Part shown: one piece after another, positions 42,754 through 50,622 of the stretch
Layout of the letters: each line of letters opens with the position of its first letter
How positions within the stretch are numbered: position 1 is the stretch's first letter
Source: Rhizobium sp. BK418
GTDB taxonomy: Bacteria; Pseudomonadota; Alphaproteobacteria; Rhizobiales; Rhizobiaceae
Reading direction: 5' to 3'
Assembly (NCBI RefSeq): GCF_004341105.1
Contig: NZ_SLZK01000005.1
Location: forward strand, 248,001-312,000
Length of the DNA: 64,000 bases
Notes under the pieces: generated by a model
Told to the model about the DNA's origin: nothing
Database searches by the model: none
The model's input: the letters and a program-made list of their open reading frames with translations, nothing else
Program-made: the position numbers and the translations under genes

Positions 42754-42909
42754 ATGCTCGGCACGATACTTCTTATTATCCTTATTCTGCTATTGATCGG
42801 CGCCTTGCCAAATTGGGGTTATAGTCGTGGTTGGGGCTATGGACCTTCCGGTGGTTTAGGGTTAGTTCTCGTCATCATCATCATTCTTGTACTGATGGGC
42901 CGAATTTAA
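42754..42909 (+). CDS. DUF3309 small membrane protein
   Basis: The 51-residue protein has two hydrophobic helices (LGTILLIILILLLIGALP and GLVLVIIIILVLMGRI) joined by a conserved aromatic/glycine loop, WGYSRGWGYGPSGG, the hallmark of DUF3309. The family is common in Rhizobiales and often stress-induced; its role is unknown. AGGA lies 9 nt upstream of the ATG. An EcfG-like promoter precedes it, and a glycine-zipper gene follows 25 bp later, probably on the same transcript. Confidence 0.85.
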   Translation: MLGTILLIILILLLIGALPNWGYSRGWGYGPSGGLGLVLVIIIILVLMGRI

Positions 42910-42934
42910 AGGCCGGCAACCTGGGGAGTTAGAC

Positions 42935-43189
42935 ATGAAAAAGATCGTTCTTAGCTGCGCCCTTATCGGCGCTCTCGCCTCCTGCACCCCGACGGAGCAG
43001 GGCACGGCGATCGGCGCCGGCACAGGCGCCATCATCGGCGGCGCCGTTAGCAACAGCTGGGGTGGCGCAGCAGTCGGCGCAGTCGCTGGCGGTCTGACCG
43101 GCGCTCTCATCGGCCATTCAGTCGAGCGCCAGGGCTACTGCATCTACCGTGACCGCTACGGTCGCCGCTACGAGGCGCGTTGCCGCTAA
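42935..43189 (+). CDS. Glycine-zipper lipoprotein-like protein
   Basis: This 84-residue protein has a signal with lipobox-like ALASC (Cys17), a glycine-zipper segment (AIGAGTGAIIGGAVSNSWGG and AAVGAVAGGLTGALIG), and a short Cys-containing basic tail (YCIYRDRYGRRYEARCR). It resembles OsmB/YMGG-type osmotic or stress lipoproteins of the envelope. GGGG precedes the ATG. It is probably cotranscribed with the DUF3309 gene and shares its stress promoter. Confidence 0.85.
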   Translation: MKKIVLSCALIGALASCTPTEQGTAIGAGTGAIIGGAVSNSWGGAAVGAVAGGLTGALIGHSVERQGYCIYRDRYGRRYEARCR

Positions 43190-43214
43190 TCGACACCCGG
43201 TCCATCGGAAATTT

Positions 43215-43242
43215 GAACGGGCGCTTCTGCGCCCGTTTTCTT
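43215..43242 (+). terminator. Rho-independent terminator of the DUF3309/glycine-zipper unit
   Basis: AACGGGCGC and GCGCCCGTT form a perfect 9-bp stem with a TTCT loop, followed by TTCTTG, 26 bp past the stop. Confidence 0.82.
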
Positions 43243-43351
43243 GCGTCGTTTTTATCGTCAACGTGGCGTTGACGATTGGTCGCTGAAGTCAAATCTACCA
43301 CGCCGCCGAGGCTGGGCGCATATTTCCTTCAAGATTGTATGGGTGGAACAT

Positions 43352-43528
43352 ATGTCTGCCACAGATGAAAAGGAACGCGCTATGGCTCAGATTCTGCTGA
43401 ATTTTGCCGTCGCCGTCTTGATTGCCACGGCCTTTCTCACGACGGCAATCGCTGCGCTTCGCGGTCAAGACCACGCTGTTCAGAAGGTGCCCATCAAGAC
43501 CAATCGACGGCATCATCCAAACGCTTGA
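43352..43528 (+). CDS. Small predicted single-helix membrane protein
   Basis: From ATG 43352 a 58-residue protein can be read with one hydrophobic helix (ILLNFAVAVLIATAFLTTAIAAL) and a basic tail (KVPIKTNRRHHPNA). GGTGGA lies 5 nt upstream. An internal ATG at 43382 could also start it. I do not recognise a family, and no other evidence supports it, so it may be spurious. The rest of the gap up to phaB shows nothing. Confidence 0.4.
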   Translation: MSATDEKERAMAQILLNFAVAVLIATAFLTTAIAALRGQDHAVQKVPIKTNRRHHPNA

Positions 43529-43673
43529 TACCATCAAAACGTAAGCAACGTAGCGGCAGCTGTCTGAGTGCCGTTCGCTGGCTCTACGCCCTCAACACAA
43601 TTGCTCTTACCGCCCGTGGTGCGGTTGCAGGTTCCTGTGACGTCGCCGGCAACCCGCAGGCGGGGAAGCAAGC

Positions 43674-44399
43674 TCAGACGAAGAATTGTCCGCCGTTGGC
43701 CGTCAGCGTCGAACCGGTAATGAAACCGGCATCATCGGAAACGAGGAAGGTCACGCAGCGCGCGATCTCCTCCGGTTCGCCGAGGCGCCCGACCGGGATC
43801 TGCGGAATGATTTTCTCATTCAGCACCTTTTCCGGCACGGCAAGCACCATCTCCGTTCCGATATAGCCGGGGCAGATAGCATTGACGGTGATATTCTTGA
43901 TAGCACCCTCCTGGGCGAGGGCCTTCGTGAAGCCGAGGTCGCCGGCTTTGGCGGCTGAATAATTCGCTTGCCCCATCTGGCCCTTTTGGCCGTTGATGGA
44001 GGAGATATTGACGATGCGTCCGAAGCTCTGGTCGCGCATGCCGCTCCAGACGTGATGCGTCATGTTGAAGAGGCCGGTGAGATTGGTATTGATCACTTCG
44101 TGCCACTGCTGCGGTGTCATCTTGTGGAACATCACATCGCGCGTGATGCCGGCATTGTTGACGAGGATCTCGACCGGGCCAAGCTCAGCCTGAACCTTCG
44201 CAATACCCTCACCACAGGCGACATAGTCGGACACGTCCCACTTGAAGACCGGAATGCCGGTGACATCGTGAAATGCCCTCGCCTTTTCGTCGTTGCCGGC
44301 ATAGTTGGCGGCAACCCTATAGCCGGCATTCTTGAGCGCCATCGAAATCGCCGCGCCGATGCCGCGTGTACCCCCAGTGACCAGAGCCACCCTGCTCAT
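43674..44399 (-). CDS. phaB: Acetoacetyl-CoA reductase PhaB
   Basis: The 241-residue short-chain dehydrogenase has TGGTRGIG at residue 8, LVNNAGITRD, and the YSAAKAG active site with the catalytic Tyr and Lys. It reduces acetoacetyl-CoA to (R)-3-hydroxybutyryl-CoA with NADPH for polyhydroxybutyrate synthesis. The phaA gene lies 63 bp upstream on the same strand, and phaR lies beyond it. Length and motifs agree with PhaB rather than FabG. Confidence 0.95.
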   Translation of the reverse strand: MSRVALVTGGTRGIGAAISMALKNAGYRVAANYAGNDEKARAFHDVTGIPVFKWDVSDYVACGEGIAKVQAELGPVEILVNNAGITRDVMFHKMTPQQWHEVINTNLTGLFNMTHHVWSGMRDQSFGRIVNISSINGQKGQMGQANYSAAKAGDLGFTKALAQEGAIKNITVNAICPGYIGTEMVLAVPEKVLNEKIIPQIPVGRLGEPEEIARCVTFLVSDDAGFITGSTLTANGGQFFV

Positions 44400-44462
44400 G
44401 TTCCGCTCCCCTGTTATTGTTCCCCCGCTCTCAGGCGGGCCTCAATATGCATCGCACGCTAT

Positions 44463-45644
44463 TTACATTGCCTCAAAGCACATCGCGACGCCCATGCCAC
44501 CGCCAATGCACAGAGTGGCCAGACCCTTCTTGGCACCGCGACGCTTCATTTCGAAGAGCAGCGTATTGAGGACGCGCGCACCCGAAGCGCCGATAGGATG
44601 ACCGATCGCGATCGCGCCGCCATTGACATTGACGATGCCAGGATCCCAGCCGAGATCCTTGTTGACGGCGCAGGCCTGAGCTGCAAATGCCTCATTGGCC
44701 TCGACGAGATCGAGGTCGCCAACAGACCAGCCGGCCTTTTCCAACGCCTTGCGGGAGGCTGGGATCGGGCCGGTTCCCATGACTTGCGGATCGACACCGG
44801 CCGTTGCCCAGGAAACGATACGGGCAAGGGGTTGGATCCCGCGTCGCGACGCTTCCGCTTCGCTCATCAGCAGGGCCGCAGCAGCGCCATCGTTGAGGCC
44901 GGAAGCATTTGCCGCAGTCACCGTGCCGTCCTTGTCGAAGGCGGGCCGCAGCTTGGCCATCGCCTCCATCGTGGCACCGTGGCGGATGTATTCGTCAGAA
45001 TCGACGGTTACATCGCCTTTGCGTCCCTGAATGACGAAAGGAACGATTTCGTCCCTGAAGCGCCCGGCCTTTTGCGCGGCCTCGGCCTTGTTCTGCGAGC
45101 CGACCGCAAACTGGTCCTGGTCGTCGCGCGAAAGCTGCCATTGGCGCGCGATATTCTCTGCGGTAATGCCCATATGATAGCCATAGAAAGCGTCGGTCAG
45201 ACCATCCTTGATCATGGTATCGACCATCTTCATGTCGCCCATCTTCACCCCGCCGCGCAGATGCGCTGCGTGCGGCGCCATCGACATGGATTCCTGGCCG
45301 CCGGCGACGATGATCTTCGCATCGCCAAGCGCAATCTGCTGCATGCCGAGTGCGACGGCACGCAGGCCGGAACCACAAAGTTGGTTGACGCTCCAGGCTG
45401 TCGCCTCGTTGGGAACGCCGGCCTTCATCGCCGCCTGGCGGGCCGGATTCTGACCCTCCCCGGCCTGCAGGACCTGGCCAAGGATGACCTCGTCCACCTC
45501 TTCTGGAGAAACATTTGCCCGCTCCAGCGCGCCCTTGACGGCAGCCGCGCCAAGCTCGTGAGCAGGAATTGTGCCGAAAGCACCGTTAAACGAACCGACA
45601 GCGGTGCGCGCTGCACTGGCGATGACGATGGATGAACTGCTCAT
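44463..45644 (-). CDS. phaA: Acetyl-CoA acetyltransferase PhaA (beta-ketothiolase)
   Basis: The 393-residue thiolase has the nucleophile Cys in NQLCGSGLRAV (about residue 90), the catalytic His in GHPIGASGAR and the second Cys in CIGGGMG at the C-terminus. It condenses two acetyl-CoA to acetoacetyl-CoA, the first step of polyhydroxybutyrate synthesis. ATG 45644 has GAGGAAA upstream; the longer frame to 45692 is not needed. It is head-to-head with phaR across 233 bp. Confidence 0.95.
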   Translation of the reverse strand: MSSSSIVIASAARTAVGSFNGAFGTIPAHELGAAAVKGALERANVSPEEVDEVILGQVLQAGEGQNPARQAAMKAGVPNEATAWSVNQLCGSGLRAVALGMQQIALGDAKIIVAGGQESMSMAPHAAHLRGGVKMGDMKMVDTMIKDGLTDAFYGYHMGITAENIARQWQLSRDDQDQFAVGSQNKAEAAQKAGRFRDEIVPFVIQGRKGDVTVDSDEYIRHGATMEAMAKLRPAFDKDGTVTAANASGLNDGAAAALLMSEAEASRRGIQPLARIVSWATAGVDPQVMGTGPIPASRKALEKAGWSVGDLDLVEANEAFAAQACAVNKDLGWDPGIVNVNGGAIAIGHPIGASGARVLNTLLFEMKRRGAKKGLATLCIGGGMGVAMCFEAM

Positions 45645-45877
45645 GGGATGGTTTCCTCGTTTCTCGTCACACATATAAGCGGAAACTGACAAAGCTGCAG
45701 GCCCGAGTCAAATGCCAAGACTCTTCCACCGTTTGCTGCGGTGCCCTCGAATGGATTTATCCGTACAGGGAAAGGGCTTGCCGCATCGCACAAAGAGATT
45801 GTCACCGCCCTTCTTTTGCGTCTACAGTCACAGGTGGAGGAGTATCCATACAATCAGACGGGGTTCGGGAGACTGAT

Positions 45878-46450
45878 ATGGCGAAGACCGAGGGTCAAAT
45901 CGTAATCAAGAAATATGCCAATCGCCGCCTCTATAATACAGGCACCAGCACCTATGTGACACTGGAAGACCTGGCGGAGATGGTGAAGAAGGGGGAGGAA
46001 TTTGTCGTTCAGGACGCCAAAAGCGGTGACGACATCACACATTCGGTATTGACCCAGATCATTTTCGAGCAGGAATCGAAAACCGGTAACACGCTCCTTC
46101 CTATTTCCTTCCTGCGTCAGCTGATCACCTATTATGGTGACCAAATGCAAATGGTCGTTCCAAGCTTCCTGGAGCATTCCATGCGCGCCTTCACAGAGCA
46201 GCAGTCACAGATTCGCGAGCAAGTGAACCGCGCCTTCGGCGAAACGCCGCTCGGGAAAAACCTTCAGCTTCCCATGCAGATGATCGAGGACCAGGTGCGC
46301 CGGAACACCGAGATGTTCCAGCAGGCCATACAAATGTTCTCGCCCTTCATGACGCCACCGCCCAAGGAAACCCGCAAGGCCGAGGCCAAGGACATCGACG
46401 AACTGAAGGAACAGCTTCGCGCGCTGCAGAACAAGCTCGACAGCCTATAG
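45878..46450 (+). CDS. phaR: Polyhydroxyalkanoate synthesis repressor PhaR
   Basis: The 190-residue protein begins with the PhaR DNA-binding domain (IVIKKYANRRLYNTGTSTYVT, read in parts) and a PHB-accumulation regulatory domain, and ends in a coiled coil (DIDELKEQLRALQNKLDSL). PhaR binds both polymer granules and promoters and represses phasin and pha genes. ATG 45878 is chosen because the family starts with a short lead into the KKYANRRLY block; the open frame before it is not conserved. Divergent from phaA. Confidence 0.94.
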   Translation: MAKTEGQIVIKKYANRRLYNTGTSTYVTLEDLAEMVKKGEEFVVQDAKSGDDITHSVLTQIIFEQESKTGNTLLPISFLRQLITYYGDQMQMVVPSFLEHSMRAFTEQQSQIREQVNRAFGETPLGKNLQLPMQMIEDQVRRNTEMFQQAIQMFSPFMTPPPKETRKAEAKDIDELKEQLRALQNKLDSL

Positions 46451-46852
46451 GCCGATGGAGATGTCCCGGTCGGCGCTGCGGATTGACACCGCAAAGCCAC
46501 CGACCACGCCGATCAGCGAAATGGTCATCAGAATGAAAAAGACTTGGGTCGCCGCATCCTGGACGAGAAGAAACTCGGCCAGGAAGACGATGAAGACCAG
46601 CATCGACAGCGTGTGATTGATCAGACTGCCGGAACCGTTCCGGGTCGCCTTCAGGATCTCGAGGAAGAGAACAACAAGCGCCACGACGATGAAGAGATCG
46701 CCGAGCGCCATGCTCCAGATGGCGCCCGAAAGCATCGACAGCACGATTACATCATGCTGGAGCGCGGGAATTCCGCCACCGCCCATCAGACCCAGCATCG
46801 CCAGATTGTAAAGAATAAACGGAATAACCATCAGCGGTGTTACGGTCATCAT
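46445..46852 (-). CDS. Predicted four-helix membrane protein of unknown function
   Basis: From ATG 46852 (GGGGGAGA 9 nt upstream) the protein is 135 residues with about four hydrophobic helices (VIPFILYNLAMLGLMG, VLSMLSGAIWSMALGDLFIV, LSMLVFIVFLAEFLLV, VFFILMTISLIGVVGGFAV). ATG 46894 is an alternative start. Its last codons overlap the phaR end by 6 bp in convergent orientation. I do not recognise the family beyond a resemblance to small conserved alphaproteobacterial membrane proteins. Confidence 0.75.
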   Translation of the reverse strand: MMTVTPLMVIPFILYNLAMLGLMGGGGIPALQHDVIVLSMLSGAIWSMALGDLFIVVALVVLFLEILKATRNGSGSLINHTLSMLVFIVFLAEFLLVQDAATQVFFILMTISLIGVVGGFAVSIRSADRDISIGL

Positions 46853-46929
46853 ACAGAACAATCTCCCCCGGCTCTCGGGAATACTGCCTGACATTGCTGC
46901 CCCGCTTCAAGGCATCGAAGATTGCAATA

Positions 46930-46966
46930 ACTTGAAAAGAAAAAGGCTGGCGTCGAGCCAGCCTTT
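46930..46966 (-). terminator. Rho-independent terminator of rpmF
   Basis: AAAGGCTGGC (46942-46951) and GCCAGCCTTT (46957-46966) form a perfect 10-bp stem with a 5-nt loop. On the minus strand TTTTTCTTTTC follows, 29 bp past the rpmF stop. Confidence 0.9.
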
Positions 46967-46995
46967 GGAACGCTATCGGAAATACCGCAAAGAAA

Positions 46996-47181
46996 TTATG
47001 CGTTTTCCTTCGGCGTCAGAACCTGACGGCCACGGTACATGCCGGTCTTCAGATCGATATGGTGCGGGCGGCGCAGTTCGCCGGAGTTTTTGTCTTCGAC
47101 GTAGGTCGGAGCCTTCAGCGCATCAGCCGAACGGCGCATGCCGCGCTTGGACGGGCTCGTTTTTCTCTTCGGTACAGCCAT
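46996..47181 (-). CDS. rpmF: 50S ribosomal protein L32
   Basis: The 61-residue protein begins AVPKRKTSPSKRGMRRSAD after Met, the standard L32 start, and continues with GELRRPHHIDLKTGMYRGRQV. It lacks the C-terminal zinc cysteines, as in other alphaproteobacterial L32. GGAG lies 9 nt upstream of ATG 47181. It is a single gene with its own terminator. Confidence 0.97.
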   Translation of the reverse strand: MAVPKRKTSPSKRGMRRSADALKAPTYVEDKNSGELRRPHHIDLKTGMYRGRQVLTPKENA

Positions 47182-47337
47182 TTCTCTTACTCCACTTGCG
47201 GGCAAAACATGTCCACGGCCAGACTGGCGGCCGAAACGGACATGTCGCGATTTCGGAAATTTTGCGCGCTTATACATGCAAGGGGCGGTCTTGACCAGTC
47301 CCCATATGTATTTTTTGCGATGCCGATGATTCCCTGT

Positions 47338-47985
47338 TCAAACTTCGTCTTCCGACACGATCCAGGGCTCGGCGCGGGCTGCTTCCTCCCACTTCCGCCA
47401 GGCTGGATGTACCTTCATCGTACCTATATAGGCCAGTATATCGTCGTGACTGACAAGATCATAAATGTCGAAGCGGTTGACGACAGGCGCAAACATCGCG
47501 TCCACTCCGCTGAATTCACCGAAAAGAAATGGCCCACCGGACGTCTGCAGCAGATCGCGCCAGATCGTCTCGATCCGGCTGATGTCCGCCGAAACCCCGT
47601 CAGGCAGCGCGATCTTGCCCCTCGGCCGACGGATGTTCATCGGGCAAGCGCTGCGCAGCGCCCGGAAGCTCGACATCATCTCCATGGAAACCGAACGGGC
47701 AAGCGCCCGCTCGCCACGATCGCCAGGCAGCAATCCGGCTTCAGGAAAGAGCTCCGCCGCATATTCGATGATCGCGAAGGATTCCCAGATCTTCAGCACG
47801 CCGTGCTGCAGCACCGGCACATGGCCACTCGGCGAGACAGCCTTGATGTTGGGATTGCCGTTTGGATAATCGAAGGGGATCAGCACTTCCTCAAAATCAA
47901 TGCCGACGCCCGTCAGCGCCATCCATGGCCGGAAGGACCAGGACGAATAGTTCTTGTTGGCAATGTAGAGCGTAAGCTTGTCCAT
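47338..47985 (-). CDS. Glutathione S-transferase family protein
   Basis: This 215-residue protein has the thioredoxin-like N-terminal domain (LTLYIANKNYSSWSFRPWMALTG, read in parts, with the SSWS active-site type and the cis-Pro/SP motif in SPSGHVPVLQ and the SFAIIEYAAE loop) and an all-helical C-terminal domain. The NYSSWSLR type N-terminus is seen in bacterial GSTs of unknown substrate. AGGA lies 8 nt upstream of ATG 47985. It is followed upstream by the DUF1868 gene 12 bp away, so the two are probably cotranscribed. Confidence 0.88.
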   Translation of the reverse strand: MDKLTLYIANKNYSSWSFRPWMALTGVGIDFEEVLIPFDYPNGNPNIKAVSPSGHVPVLQHGVLKIWESFAIIEYAAELFPEAGLLPGDRGERALARSVSMEMMSSFRALRSACPMNIRRPRGKIALPDGVSADISRIETIWRDLLQTSGGPFLFGEFSGVDAMFAPVVNRFDIYDLVSHDDILAYIGTMKVHPAWRKWEEAARAEPWIVSEDEV

Positions 47986-47997
47986 GATGCGTTCCTG

Positions 47998-48720
47998 TCA
48001 GGGTTCGAAATCGAAGATCAGCAGTTCGTGGAAATGGTTCAGATCTTCGTACACGCAGAAGGCCGGCGGGTTGAACTCCAGCACAGGAGCAGCGCGGCGG
48101 ATATCTTCAACAACTTCGTTGAGCATCGCCTGCCAGCGTGGCAATGCTTCATCTTCCAGCCGCTCGATCGCATAGGCGAAGGTCATGTGGAATTTATACT
48201 CCTCATGGTTGGGCTGACGAAAACCCAGGAGTTTGGCGAATGCATCGCGCCAGGCGCGCATCACCCTTCGGTCACCTTCTGTTGCGCCCTCAAGCAGCAA
48301 ACCGGAAGGACGGGCTTCAACGATAGCGACATTGAAAGGATCGAACATGGAGAAGCCTTCGAGCCGAGCCGCCAAAAGCTCCGTCATATCATTCATTGGC
48401 GTATCGAGGGGAATATCATGAGGCCAGCGATCCTGCTTGCGCTCCGTCTCGATTACCCCGTCGAAAAGCGTCATGTGGAGGCTTGTGATCGGCGTGAAGA
48501 GAAACTTTGGTGCCTCAGGCATCGTCAGATATTTTTCACGCGCCTCGATCAGGGCCTGCTGAGTTTCCGAGCCTTTCACCGGGTGGCAGACGATCGTGTT
48601 GCCCTGCTCCGGTAAAAATCCCCCGACCTGGCGATAACGAGTGCCTAAATGCGCTGGCGGAGCGGGATTATGGGTCTTCGAATATTGGAGAAGCTCGGGC
48701 GAAAGTATTGTGGTGGTCAT
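47998..48720 (-). CDS. DUF1868 protein (2H phosphoesterase fold)
   Basis: The protein is 240 residues from ATG 48720, with a TTG at 48732 as alternative start. Two HxT motifs, SLHMTLFDG and KFHMTFAYA (His82 and His178 in this numbering), are spaced as in 2H phosphoesterases such as 2'-5' RNA ligases and cyclic phosphodiesterases. DUF1868 members have no established substrate. Together with the GST gene 12 bp downstream it forms a small minus-strand pair. Confidence 0.85.
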   Translation of the reverse strand: MTTTILSPELLQYSKTHNPAPPAHLGTRYRQVGGFLPEQGNTIVCHPVKGSETQQALIEAREKYLTMPEAPKFLFTPITSLHMTLFDGVIETERKQDRWPHDIPLDTPMNDMTELLAARLEGFSMFDPFNVAIVEARPSGLLLEGATEGDRRVMRAWRDAFAKLLGFRQPNHEEYKFHMTFAYAIERLEDEALPRWQAMLNEVVEDIRRAAPVLEFNPPAFCVYEDLNHFHELLIFDFEP

Positions 48721-48818
48721 GGGGCGACTCAAGGGCTCTCGTTGGTACTGCGCTCGCCCTTATGGCAGAACCAAGAATGTCAGATGACGCTTGCCGCTTC
48801 CAACGACAAGTTCTGATG

Positions 48819-49589
48819 TCAGTCATAGATGCACTTGATGTAATCGCCGGAGCCCTGTGCCCGCCGTTCGATGACGACGGCCAGTCGGCGTAGGCCCCGG
48901 CCGGGTTTTCCGGCATTGCGGCCGATCGGGTTCGGCAGCGAAACTGCCAAAAGCGATGCCTGCCGGCGCGTCAGCTTCGAGGCCGGCACCTTGAAATGAT
49001 ATTGCGAAGCCGCCTCGATACCATAAACGCCAGGCCCCCATTCGGCGATATTGAGATAGATCTCCATCAACCGCCGCTTCGACCAGACAAAATCGGAAAC
49101 GACTGCGAGCGGCAGCTCCAGTCCCTTGCGAATGAAGGAGCGGCTATTCCACAAGAAGAGATTCTTCGCCGTCTGCATGGGAATGGTGCTGCCGCCGCGC
49201 GTCTCCTGGCCCTTTAGAGTATCTTCCACCAGCATACGCATTTCGCCCCAGTCGACGCCACCGTGGAAACAATATTGCCCGTCTTCCGACATCATGACCG
49301 ACTGGACGAGAACTGGCGCGATGTCGTCGATCGAGACCCACTGCCGGTCGTAACCACGCAGAAGCACGAGATCGCGCAGCATCAGCGTCGAAACCGGATG
49401 GATGAAAGGCAGCAGGTAGAGAAAAATCAGGACATAAGGCAAAAGCAGCAGGGCCAGCACAGCAAGAACGATGCCCTTCAGCACCTGGCGGTCTCCAAAC
49501 CAGCGCCGGCGAACCGGCGCCTCGGCGCTCTCCATTGTCTCCGGCACTATATCCAATGTCCCAGTCCGTTTTCGCCCTGCCGTTGTCAT
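48819..49589 (-). CDS. mtgA: Monofunctional peptidoglycan glycosyltransferase MtgA
   Basis: From ATG 49589 (AGGCGG upstream) the protein is 256 residues. One transmembrane helix (LKGIVLAVLALLLLPYVLIFLY) is followed by a GT51 domain with SEDGQYCFHGGVDW (catalytic Glu), RGGSTIPMQTAKNLFLW and KRRLMEIYLNIAEWG. It polymerises lipid II into glycan strands without cross-linking. Frames upstream to 49826 overlap the opposite ispA start and are not needed. It is divergent from ispA. Confidence 0.93.
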   Translation of the reverse strand: MTTAGRKRTGTLDIVPETMESAEAPVRRRWFGDRQVLKGIVLAVLALLLLPYVLIFLYLLPFIHPVSTLMLRDLVLLRGYDRQWVSIDDIAPVLVQSVMMSEDGQYCFHGGVDWGEMRMLVEDTLKGQETRGGSTIPMQTAKNLFLWNSRSFIRKGLELPLAVVSDFVWSKRRLMEIYLNIAEWGPGVYGIEAASQYHFKVPASKLTRRQASLLAVSLPNPIGRNAGKPGRGLRRLAVVIERRAQGSGDYIKCIYD

Positions 49590-49689
49590 ACCGCCTGAAA
49601 ACCTGCATTGCCAGAGCGGAGCGGAAATCTTGGTGCAGTGATCTACAATTCCGTTGCCAGCAGCGGTTCCGCCGTGCCAAAGAGCGCGC

Positions 49690-50604
49690 ATGGACGCGAA
49701 ACGGGAAACATTCGAGATACGGTTGAAAAACAGCGCCACCGAGATCGAGGCGCTGCTCGACGCGCTGCTCTCTCCCACCGTTCTTTCAGATGAGATCGCC
49801 CGCCCCGACCTTTTGCGCAACGCCATGCATTACGCTGTGCTCAATGGCGGCAAGCGTCTGCGCCCCTTCCTTGTCGTGGAAGCAGCCACACTTCTCGGCG
49901 GCAATAGGCAGGCAGCTCTGCGGGTTGGTGCGGCACTTGAATGCATCCACTGCTATTCGCTCGTCCACGACGACCTGCCGGCCATGGACGATGACGACCT
50001 GCGCCGTGGCAAACCGACGGTGCATATCAAGTTCGACGAGGCGACCGCCATTCTGGCCGGAGACAGTCTGTTGACCTACGCCTTCGATATCATTGCTGCC
50101 CCGGAAACGGATCTGCCGGACCGGAGCAAGACGGAGCTCGTTTTGGCGCTTGCCCGCGCCGCAGGCCTCGGCGGCATGGCCGGTGGCCAGATACTCGATC
50201 TCGCAGCGGAAAAACACGCGCCCGATGAAACCGGCATCATCCGCCTGCAGGCGATGAAAACAGGCGCCTTGATCCGCTTTGCTTGCGAAGCCGGCGCCAT
50301 CATTGCAGGTGCTTCCTCGGAAGAGCGGCAGCGTCTGCGCCGTTTCGGCGAGAAGATCGGCCTCGCTTTCCAGCTTGCCGACGATATCCTCGACTTGACC
50401 TCCGATACCAAGACGATGGGCAAGGCGACCGGCAAGGATGCCGCCCGCGGCAAGGGAACGCTCGTTGCACTTCATGGCATGGAGTGGGCGGAAAAACAGC
50501 TGCGCCAGCATGTCGAGGATGCCGAGGAACTGCTTCACCCTTATGGCGAGCATGCTGCGATGCTGAAAGCGACGGCCCGCTTCATCGCAGATCGCAAGAG
50601 CTGA
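49690..50604 (+). CDS. ispA: Farnesyl/geranyl diphosphate synthase (polyprenyl synthetase)
   Basis: The 304-residue protein has the prenyltransferase motifs: NGGKRLRPFL near residue 50, the first Asp-rich motif DDLPAMDDDD near 91, and FQLADDILD for the second. The DDLPAMD spacing and short chain-length region suit a C15-type enzyme. ATG 49690 gives the usual N-terminus; a TTG 36 bp upstream is in frame. It is divergent from mtgA and convergent with ispG, so two isoprenoid genes adjoin. Confidence 0.92.
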   Translation: MDAKRETFEIRLKNSATEIEALLDALLSPTVLSDEIARPDLLRNAMHYAVLNGGKRLRPFLVVEAATLLGGNRQAALRVGAALECIHCYSLVHDDLPAMDDDDLRRGKPTVHIKFDEATAILAGDSLLTYAFDIIAAPETDLPDRSKTELVLALARAAGLGGMAGGQILDLAAEKHAPDETGIIRLQAMKTGALIRFACEAGAIIAGASSEERQRLRRFGEKIGLAFQLADDILDLTSDTKTMGKATGKDAARGKGTLVALHGMEWAEKQLRQHVEDAEELLHPYGEHAAMLKATARFIADRKS

Positions 50605-50622
50605 GACGGAAAGGCGGCACGA

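Noticed and set aside
43968..45635. A 555-codon plus-strand open frame opposite phaA and phaB
   Set aside because: It is fully antisense to two certain genes and shows no family motif.
47059..48615. A 518-codon plus-strand open frame opposite the L32, GST and DUF1868 genes
   Set aside because: It is antisense to three supported genes and has no recognisable domain.
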